Of a DNA stretch of 64,000 nucleotides, positions 56,655 through 64,000 are shown in pieces. Both the position numbers and the translations under genes were made by a program. The stretch comes from Dipteris shenzhenensis (taxonomy: Eukaryota; Polypodiophyta; Polypodiopsida; Gleicheniales), in assembly GCA_047967505.1 (NCBI GenBank), contig CM106541.1; one strand, given 5' to 3'. A model generated the notes under the pieces. That model was given only the letters and a program-made list of their open reading frames with translations. It was not told where the DNA came from and did not search any database. Numbering within the stretch: the first letter of the stretch is position 1; every line of letters begins with the position of its first letter.

Positions 56655-56892
56655 TGGAGGAGACGAAGGGATGCAAGGAGCAAGGAGACTCCAAAGATGC
56701 AAGCGAGAAATGAAATGCCGGTAGCTCAAATAGATTGAGTGCGGATGAGATCTGCCTCACGTGTATATATGCCCATCGGCTGGAGTAAATCAAGAACATA
56801 CAAAGGCCGGGTCAAGACCTACCCATTGAGCCTAACAGCTAATTGACTAACTAACTTAAGATCTCTTTAGATATGTGTTTGATTATCCCCCA
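56655..56892 (-). repeat. Copia-2 3' LTR
   Basis: 238 bp, TGGAGG..CCCCCA on plus. Contains CCTCACGTGTATATATGCCC and CTAATTGACTAACT, as in the other LTR. Confidence 0.9.
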
Positions 56893-56999
56893 AACCCTCC
56901 CTCAAACTAGTGTCTGAGGAGTGTGGAGAAATCCAATGCCAGTGCGAAGGAACTTAAAACGGTCCTTGGCAAAAGGTTTGATAGAGAGATCTGCAAGCA

Positions 57000-57530
57000 T
57001 GTCTGCAATTCGACAGTAGAGTGTAATGTGATCTCTTTGTTTTGAATGAGGTCTCGTACAAAGTGGTACTAGATGTCGACGTGCTTGCTACATTTGTAAT
57101 GATAGCCATTCTTGCTAAGGCAAATGCATCCATTGTTGTCGTCGTTGAACAAGATGGATGTGTCGAACTAAATGCCGATTTCTTTGGCGAGTTGTGTGAG
57201 CCAAACATGCTCCTTAGCAACATGGCAAACGGAGATATACTCCGCTTCAGTGGAAGATAAAGCAACAGATCGTTGTTTGGTGCATGACTGAGATTGGTCC
57301 TCCTGCTAAAAGATAGACAAACCCACTGGTGGACCTTCAATCATCGATGTCACCGGCCCAGTGACAAACCCACTTGTGGACCTTTAATCGTTGAATCAGT
57401 GAATCCTTGAAGGTGAGGTGCTTGTGTAGAATAGGAAATGCCGATAGTGAAGGTACCTTTGAGGTATCAAAGGACATGTTTGGCAACATGCCAATGTGAG
57501 GGATCGGGGTTGACCATGAATCGTGCAAGC
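57000..57530 (-). pseudogene. Copia-2 RNase H remnant
   Basis: Minus-strand fragments include RSVALSSTEAEYISVCH, KEHVWLTQLAKEIGI, and then YHFVRDLIQ and IADMLADLSIKPF, which are copia RNase H blocks. Stops (for example in the HVDI*YHF region) and a ~60 bp partial duplication around 57310-57380 disrupt it. Confidence 0.75.
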
Positions 57531-57812
57531 TTGGTGACGGTAGTGGCTATGTTAGGTCGTGTGCAAACCATGGCATACTATGTCAGGTCATGTGCAGACC
57601 ATGGCATACATCAGGGATCCAATCAGTTGGTGATACGGAGTGGTAGTCATCGCTTGTTGCTCTATGGTATTGGAGGGGGACATGCTTGTTGTGAGGTGAA
57701 CATTCAGATCAAGGGGTGTGCGGACAAGATGGCAATCCTGCATGTGGAATCTTTCGAGGAGCATTTGGACATATCGATGTTGGTGAAGCCATATTTTGCC
57801 ACATTCATGCGA

Positions 57813-58217
57813 TCATGTGTGACTTGGTGGATGTCGAGGCAGTAGTGTAAGGGTCCAGAATCGGTCATGGAGAATGATCGCTGCTGCAGTGTTGAAGGTA
57901 TATTTCTTCATCAAGGTCGTTGTGGAGGAAGGCAATCTAAACGTCCATTTGGTGAATGTGAAGATGTCTATGGCCCATGCGAGAAGGAAATGAATGGATG
58001 CAATGTGAATGACAGGTGCAAAGGTATTGGTAAAGTCAATACCCTCCATCTGAGTGAATCCTCGAGCAATTAGGCGGGCTTTGAATCTGGATATTTTATC
58101 GTTGGGGAGGAATTTGATTTTGAATACCCATTTAGAGCTTATGGCGCGTCGTCCAGGTGGTAGAGGTACCATTTCCCAAGTATGATTTCGTTGAATAGAC
58201 AGGAGCTCATCCCCCAT
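57813..58217 (-). pseudogene. Copia-2 reverse transcriptase, N-terminal part
   Basis: Minus-strand frame: ELLSIQRNHTWEMVPLPPGR, RAISSKWVFKIKFLPNDKIS, RFKARLIARGFTQMEGIDFT, NTFAPVIHIASIHFLLAWA. Clear copia RT start. The YVDD region is not preserved downstream; the gap between this and RNase H is too short, so an internal deletion is likely. Confidence 0.85.
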
Positions 58218-58235
58218 GGCAGATTCCCATTCGGG

Positions 58236-58765
58236 CTAGACGGGCGATGCTTGGGCTTCTTGAAGGGATGGGATCAGTGGGCCAAGGAAGATGGATTCAT
58301 TGAAGAGCAGTGGTGGTTGGCAAGGACGAGTGGAACGTTGTATGGGGGGAGGAGAATAGGTTGGGGTGGGCAAAGGAGGCGATGAATTGTCAGGTGAAGG
58401 GATGAAAGGAAGAGGAGCATTGTTTGGTGGATCATGTTGGAGAGGTGGGTTGCTGGATTCGTCGACATGAAAGGTGGAAGTGTGACTAGTGGCAACGGGT
58501 GGTGCAACCATGGGTGATTTCCCAAGGCGACAGGTTAGTGATGCAGATGGTGCATGGCTCAGTGGAGATGGTGCGTGGCTCAGTGGAGATGTGGGCAAGG
58601 GTGGGATGGAATGTGTTGGGGAAATGTCTTGAGAGGTGAGTGGGACGATAGGGCCAATGAGGTAGGGGAATGATTGGTAGAGAAGAGGATGGGGATTGTG
58701 TGGCTGGTGAGTGCACGTGTTGTTTGTGGTATAGCCAACAAAGAGGCCAGGAGCTCCACGTGGAT
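58236..58765 (-). pseudogene. Copia-2 integrase-RT linker
   Basis: Pro/Ser/His-rich reading with no conserved domain, as is usual for the variable region between integrase and RT in copia elements. Contains several short direct repeats (CTCAGTGGAGATGGTGCGTG near 58560). Confidence 0.5.
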
Positions 58766-59270
58766 CTAGTTTGTCATGCTATTTAGCAAGTACGTGGGTG
58801 AAGATTGGGTAGCTGAAGACACATAAATGGTGGACACGTGGCTTCTTGTTCTGCCAAAGAGCATACGGTGTGGTGTTGACAATTGATTTGGTGGGGACCC
58901 TATTGTGCAAGTAGAATGCAATGGTGGAAGCCTTCTACAGTGGTGAAGCATGCAATGAGTCATCTCCATGATGACCCGATTGCGGCCTTCTGCTAGTGAA
59001 TTTTGCTTGGGTGTGTAAGGGATTGTGAATCTGCGGTGACACGATAGAGGTTGTTAAACCATTGATTTATGTATTCGCCTCTATTGTCAGAGCACAGGTG
59101 CTTGAGTGTTTTGCCAGTTTGATTCTCGGCGAGCGCCTTGAATTCTTTGAATTTTGGTTGAACAGCTCCTTGTGATCCTTGCCGTAGATGCAACATTTGC
59201 AGAGAGTGGCATCAGCGCCCTTTTGATAAGGGAAATCCTTGATCATTTGATGTTGAGCCACGAGCTCCAA
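58766..59270 (-). pseudogene. Copia-2 integrase remnant
   Basis: Overlapping frames give LCKCCIYGKDHKELF (zinc-binding end), KFKEFKALAENQTGKTLKHL, CSDNRGEYINQWF (catalytic D block DNRGEY) and the later ALWQNKKPRVHHLCVFSYPI-type region. Broken by frameshifts. Confidence 0.78.
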
Positions 59271-59377
59271 TTTGACGGTGTTAACATGGCCGAAGCGTCT
59301 GTTCCAGAGGGAGTCATGGTGAGCATGTGTAACAACAACAAGAGCATGGTCTCTGGAAGGACAGGATGTTGTGGCGG

Positions 59378-59651
59378 TCAGGCGGTATAGTCCTCTGGAA
59401 TGTGTTCCATAGGGATAGACGGTACCATGATGGAGAAGGTTGCATTGGCCTTAGCGGAATTGGATGTCAAATCCTCGTTGATCAAGAACAGAGACAGACA
59501 TGAGATTATTGGCGAGGTTGGGGACGTGAAGAACATTCTGGAGAACGCCATGTTTACCATTTGGAAGGGAGAGATAGATAGAGCCAATGCCAATTGCACT
59601 GATGGAGCCATTGTCTCTGACGACCACTACTTGTTGAGGGTGGCCATTCAT
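59378..59651 (-). pseudogene. Copia-2 protease-integrase junction
   Basis: VVVVRDNGSISAIGIGSIYL, GVLQNVLHVPNLANNLMSVS, VLDQRGFDIQF. Matches the copia block after protease (GxG..L..VL.VP.L..NLLSV). Confidence 0.82.
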
Positions 59652-60145
59652 GATGAAAAGGCTTCTTCAAGGGGGGGGTTTTGGAGAAGAGGTATCTTTG
59701 AAAAAGGTGGCGGTCCTCCTAATAGTGCATGTTCTATAGGAGAGTTTAGACTCTTGCTCTGTGCCTCCTCCTAGAGGAGTCAAATGGTGATGCTACAGAC
59801 ATTGATTTCGTCCCCCCATCCTTCTATGGTCATGATAAGAGGGTCAAAGGAGGGAGGCATACTTCCCAAGATGGTGAAGGCGAGCTGATTGTTGGGCATT
59901 GGTGTCGCGGCAGCGTCGAGTTGTCAAGCTAGACTTTTGATTTTTTCGATGTGTGGTGTGATTACTTTGCCTTCTTTGAGCTTGAGATTGCCAATACTGC
60001 GTTGGAGTGTGAGAGTGCTGCCAACTTTGCTTTCCTCATAGGTTGTGTGCAGCAACTCCTAGACTTCATTGTTGGCAGTGTCACAATCTTGGACTTGACT
60101 TGTTGGGACATCTCCCAAGGTCAAGAAAAGAATGAGCTTTGCTTG

Positions 60146-60463
60146 TCATTCACGTGTGTTCCATGCAGCAACGGCTACAGATCGATCAATTGGAGGCACA
60201 ATGGCTTGTATCGAGGAAGTATTTACAGGAGGAGCAGTTGTTCCTTCAGCAAGAGGGGTGATGGTCGGAGTGGAGGATTGGCTACCAAGCTCTGTGGGAG
60301 GAGGAACATTGAGCCATGGACCTATTTCGTCGCCATTGACGATGGTCCATAGGTTCTTTTCTTCCAAAATCATGTGGATTTTCCACTTCCATAGTTCGTA
60401 GTTCGGACCTTCGAGGCACTCGATCACACAAGAATTGAGCAGGGTGATAGGATCGAAAGCCAT
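60146..60463 (-). pseudogene. Copia-2 gag N-terminal part
   Basis: ATG at 60463: MAFDPITLLNSCVIECLEGP, NYELWKWKIHMILEEKNLW, followed by a Pro/Thr-rich stretch. A copia gag start (L.GPNYxxWKxxMxxxL). The frame is lost after about 105 codons. Confidence 0.8.
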
Positions 60464-60586
60464 AGTGTCTTTAATGAGTTGCTGAGAGAGAAGATGTAGG
60501 TAGGTAGAGAGTAGAGGTAGGTAGCCAACTAAGAGTACGCAGGATGCGGATTATCAAGAGCTAAGGTTGTGTGGGCCCATAACCTT

Positions 60587-60816
60587 TAGAGGAGACGAAG
60601 GGATGCAAGAAGCAAGGAGACTCCAAAGATGCAAGCAAGAAATGCAAACGCTGGTAGCTTAGAAAGAATGAGTGCAAATGAGATTTGCCTCACATGTATA
60701 TATGCCAATCGGCTAGAGTAAATCAAGAACATACAAAGGCTAGGTCAAGACTGAGCCTAATAGCAGCTAATTGACTAACTTGAGATCTCCTTAGATAAGT
60801 GTTTGATTATCCCCCA
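60587..60816 (-). repeat. Copia-2 5' LTR
   Basis: About 230 bp matching the 3' LTR with scattered differences and a few small indels, which indicates an old insertion. Confidence 0.88.
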
Positions 60817-60821
60817 TGAAT

Positions 60822-61400
60822 AGCTCATCTTAAAAGGGTACAAATAGCAATGAGTAATGCAATAGACAAAGGGAACGTGAACACAATTTAAGACAATGAA
60901 ATTTATTTTCCATCAATGGAAAGTGGTGACATTGATGGTGAATAAAATGCATGAAAAGTGGGACCTAGGTTTGTTGAGAAGTGAGTAGTCTAATTAATAT
61001 GTTAAAAAAAGTAGTAGATAAATGCTATAAAATCCAAAATCAATTCATCACAAACAAGGGAGACTGGGCCACATAGTGTATATGTAGGACTTTTTGTGTG
61101 GTAGCATAGTTCCAACTATCCATCAAGGTGGCAAACCATAATGATTAAAAAGTAAAAGTCTTAGTGCAAAAAAGCAAGCCATTAAAAGACACCAATAAAA
61201 GCTAAGAATCTCCTCCCTTCTCATCCACCACTTCACATCTTGTTAATTCATTATTTTATCTATCAACATTTGGGCCATCCAAATAGTGTCAAGAATCTTC
61301 TAAATATTAATATTTTCATTTATGGATAGATAAAATGGAATACTTAATTTTTAGCTGTGCCATTTGAACTTCCGCTTTTTAAAGCAAAGCATTGTCTTTG
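60822..61400. other. AT-rich spacer
   Basis: No gene or repeat recognised. Confidence 0.5.
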
Positions 61401-61404
61401 GAAT

Positions 61405-61410
61405 ATACCC

Positions 61411-61464
<54 letters not shown>

Positions 61465-61505
61465 GTGTATTCCCCTCTCTATCCACCCCACCCCCCCTCC
61501 CCCTT

Positions 61506-61556
<51 letters not shown>

Positions 61557-61597
61557 GTGTATTCCCCTCTCTATCCACTCCACCCCCCCTCCCCCTT

Positions 61598-61643
<46 letters not shown>

Positions 61644-61769
61644 TATCCCCTCTCTATCCACTCCACCCCCCCTCCCCCTTTCCATTCTCTATCTCTATCT
61701 TTTCTCTCCTCGATCCCCTCTCTCTCAAATCCCCCCCTCTCACCATATTTTCCTCTCTCTACTTATCCC

Positions 61770-61831
<62 letters not shown>

Positions 61832-61860
61832 TTATCCTCTCTCCCTAACACACTCTCTCT
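61405..61860. repeat. Long polypyrimidine compound minisatellite
   Basis: About 450 bp almost without purines on plus: (TC)n blocks separated three times by TCTCTATCCACTCCACC and CCCCCTCCCCCTTTCCAT. Higher-order unit roughly 75-90 bp. The long Ser/Leu/Pro open frames across it are artefacts. Confidence 0.9.
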
Positions 61861-63246
61861 CTTTTCTCAAACTACCCCTTTTTTCCTCTCCCCCTTCTCT
61901 CTTTTTAAACTCTATATTTCCTACCCCCTCTCTCTCCACTCCCCTAACAACACTCTCCAACCGGGCCCCATTTACTCTAACTACTCCCCCTACCCCCTAA
62001 TACTCTAACTACATTGCCTAACCCCTAACTATATCTAACAACACTCCCTAGCCCAATTGACGATGACCTCCCATCCCCGACTATCTTCATCGACTTTCCC
62101 CCTCCCTTAAATGTCAACTACACGCTTGATTTCCAACCCGCGCTCCCCTGACTTTTTCTCTCCCCCAACGTCCGACTAGACTTTCATCCCCTCTCTACTA
62201 TCCCAACTGTCTATTAAATCCCCCCGCGCTCCCTTTCTGGAATGCCCCACGAGCTTTGCCCAAATCTGCATCCCACCTCCTTTGGTAACCACTCGAGTGT
62301 CGATTGTTTGCAACCGTCCTGCCTACCTCCTTTGCCAACTAATGCATCTGAAGCTCTCTTTGCTTGAGCATACAATGGCTCTACACTACTCTATGCCGGC
62401 AGCTATATTGGCCTAGGCCCACCATGTCTCTCCACTGCTCTACCTACTGTCGCTCTCCATAGCTCCCTCCGCTTTTCCCTATGTGGCCATCACACTCCAC
62501 TATCTACTGTTCTCCTATATCATGGATTCACACGTGAATTTTGTGTCTCGCCTATGTGGATTTTATCTTGTATTCCTTTAAATTTCTCTTTTACCATCAT
62601 TACACCCCCCCAACCTTTCTTTAATGTTATTTATTTATTTCTCTTCTCTCTGTTACCCCTTTCCCCCTTCCTAATACCTTATTCTATTATCCATTTTCTT
62701 CTTTGGTCCCACCTTATTACTTTTAATGTTATATCATTGTTTCACTCTCTTATTTTTTAATTTTACTACATGCAATCTTTCTCTCGAGATTATCTAACCG
62801 ATGATTCTCAACTTCCTATATTTCTATATTTTCCTCCATTCTCTACCTTGTAAAATCCCTCCCTCTTTTGTATTTACAACTCCCTTAATGGTCTAGTTTT
62901 ACTAAATTTTTGCTTAGATTTTTAACTTGCATTTGTAATCCTTTGCCCTCCCCACTATCCATGGTCTTAAGGGTCTAATTTGTACCCTATATTCTTTTAT
63001 ATCCCTTGGTAAGTTTATTTATTGTGATTAATTTTTATAGTAAAGCTTAAAATTTTTCTCTCTCTTCTACACCTTCTCTTTTTGTATAAATTATTATGTC
63101 TATAAATTTTCATTTCCTTCATACCAAATTCTTACCCCCCCCCCTTTTTTTTGTTTTATATTTTCCTTGTTAATCCCCTCCATAATGACTCAAAGTTATT
63201 TCCCTCTATCCTACACTTCCCCTAAACTCATGGTTTGATATCTAAC
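61861..63246. other. Pyrimidine- and AT-rich sequence, partly the copia-3 3' LTR
   Basis: The copia-3 LTR begins at 63247 and extends left for an unknown distance. No second LTR is available for comparison and no end was found. Confidence 0.45.
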
Positions 63247-64000
63247 ACCCCCCCCTCAATGTCCACCCGCAAGTTAACTTACTTTTTCGGCCCAATGCCA
63301 AGTCGATGAAGATGCCTCTCCAGCAAGTCTCTTCGAAGAGCCTTCATGAAGATGTCCATAGCATTCTCTGTAGTCGGATAGTGCACCAAGTTGACCTCTC
63401 CATCCATGATGAGCTCGCATACAAAGTGATATTGAATCTCAATGTGTTTTGTGCGAGCATGGAACACTGGGTTCTTTGCAATCACCATGCAACTCTGATT
63501 GTCACATGATAACTGCGTAGGCTTGTTCTGCACTACACCCATTTCCCCCAAAATCCTCCTCAACCACACTGCCTTGCAAGAAGCAAAGCATGCAGATTTG
63601 TACTCGGCCTCGGTAGAAGAAAGAGCAACTGTGGGTTGCTTCTTGCTGACCCATGACACAACTCCTGATCCAAGTAAGAAACAGTACCCTGTCACTGATC
63701 TCCTATTGTCCACGTCTCCTGCCCAATCTGAGTCACAGAATCCGGTCAAGATGTTGCCCTTGGTATAGGTGGTGCCATAATCAAGTGTGCCTTTGATGTA
63801 TTTCAGCACCCGCATCCCTACCCTCCAATGGTTCTCTCGGGGCTTATTGGAAAACCTGCTTAGTACACCAGTTGCAAAACTGATGTCCGACCGTGTGTTG
63901 CACAGGTAAATCAAGCTGCCCACAAGCCTTCTGTACTTCACTTCATCCACCAGTGGTGATGAATCCTCGTTTGAGAGCTTTGCGTCAACCTCCATAGGGG
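63247..64000 (-). mobile_element. Copia-3, 3' part (continues beyond the right edge)
   Basis: Minus-strand copia. An open RT/RNase H frame runs from the window edge to a stop at 63279, followed by the polypurine tract TTGAGGGGGGG (63258-63248) and the LTR start TGTTAGATATC at 63247. Coding sequence is intact as far as seen, making it the best-preserved retroelement here. Confidence 0.88.
63279..64000 (-). CDS. Copia-3 pol C-terminus (RT end and RNase H), partial
   Basis: About 240 codons without interruption, open to the window edge (the Met at 63995 is internal). Motifs in order: YRRLVGSLIYLCNTRSDISF, GTLDYGTTYTKG, GFCDSDWAGDVDNRRSVTGY, SKKQPTVALSSTEAEYKSAC, QLSCDNQSCMVIAKNPVFHA, RTKHIEIQYHFV. 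These are the copia RT C-terminus and RNase H (D, E and D residues present). RNase H removes the RNA strand during reverse transcription. The rest of the polyprotein is outside the window. Confidence 0.93.
   Translation of the reverse strand, partial: PMEVDAKLSNEDSSPLVDEVKYRRLVGSLIYLCNTRSDISFATGVLSRFSNKPRENHWRVGMRVLKYIKGTLDYGTTYTKGNILTGFCDSDWAGDVDNRRSVTGYCFLLGSGVVSWVSKKQPTVALSSTEAEYKSACFASCKAVWLRRILGEMGVVQNKPTQLSCDNQSCMVIAKNPVFHARTKHIEIQYHFVCELIMDGEVNLVHYPTTENAMDIFMKALRRDLLERHLHRLGIGPKK

Larger units (their letters stand above)
56650..60821 (-). mobile_element. Copia-2, Ty1/copia element with both LTRs and target duplication
   Basis: Minus-strand element 56655-60816 with LTRs at both ends, flanked by the 5 bp direct repeat TGAAT (56650-56654 and 60817-60821). 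The interior has gag (60463), protease-integrase, RT and RNase H remains in the copia order, with many frameshifts. A polypurine tract (GAGGGAGGGTTT on minus) precedes the 3' LTR. It lies upstream of CPSF160. Confidence 0.9.

Noticed and set aside
61357-62008. Long Ser/Leu/Pro open frames on plus and Arg/Glu-rich frames on minus
   Set aside because: Pure translation of TC/GA microsatellites; all frames are open because the repeat has no stops.
1-64000. tRNA, rRNA, snoRNA or CRISPR features
   Set aside because: No cloverleaf with A/B boxes, rRNA segment or regularly spaced identical repeats was recognised.

Overview
This is nuclear DNA of a land plant with a large, repeat-rich genome. The evidence is a plant-type split gene with very long introns, plant Ty1/copia and Ty3/gypsy retrotransposons (several with initiator-Met tRNA primer sites) and L1-type LINEs. 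I cannot name the species. Intron size and LINE style make me think of a fern or another large-genome non-model plant, which is a guess. I see no bacterial, organellar, tRNA or rRNA genes and no CRISPR array.

The one conserved host gene I recognise lies on the minus strand. It is the 5' half of CPSF160 (CPSF subunit 1, the large subunit of the cleavage and polyadenylation specificity factor). I traced fifteen consecutive exons from the start codon at 54928 down to 16464. Their phases join and give 670 codons plus 2 nt, about half of the usual ~1,440 residues. The rest must lie beyond the left edge, because no further exon is visible in 1-16463. Exons fill about 2.0 kb of 38.5 kb. Introns 1 (10.4 kb), 4 (5.0 kb), 12 (3.6 kb), 13 (12.6 kb) and 15 (>16.4 kb) hold most of the repeats.

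Layout. 1-16463 (inside or beyond intron 15): a decayed gypsy gag and three decayed minus-strand LINEs (families A, B, B). 16464-17944: exons 15-14. 18.6-30.2 kb (intron 13): copia-1 (-), a short LTR element with little coding sequence, and gypsy-A with both LTRs (+). 30.5-37.1 kb: exons 13-5, with a dispersed non-coding repeat. 39.0-41.7 kb (intron 4): gypsy-B, a deletion derivative of the gypsy-A family. 42.2-44.2 kb: exons 4-2. 44.9-54.1 kb (intron 1): copia-4 with an inverted internal segment, LTR scraps, a gypsy RNase H scrap, a LINE-A 3' end, the 5' end of copia-5, and the dispersed repeat again. 54.55-54.93 kb: exon 1. Upstream: a LINE-B 3' tail inside a TC microsatellite, copia-2 complete with both LTRs and a TGAAT target duplication, a long polypyrimidine minisatellite, and the 3' part of an apparently intact copia-3 at the right edge.

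The signals most worth checking are: (1) gypsy-A/B LTRs whose U3 is an array of short perfect palindromes, many with loops of the form TNCG; (2) LINE copies from two families whose 3' ends run into (CT)n rather than poly(A), one of them with TC repeats on both sides; (3) a precise internal inversion in copia-4 at inverted CCTGG/CCAGG microhomology; (4) many 23-126 bp tandem duplications scattered through the repeats; and (5) a GC-AG intron in CPSF160.
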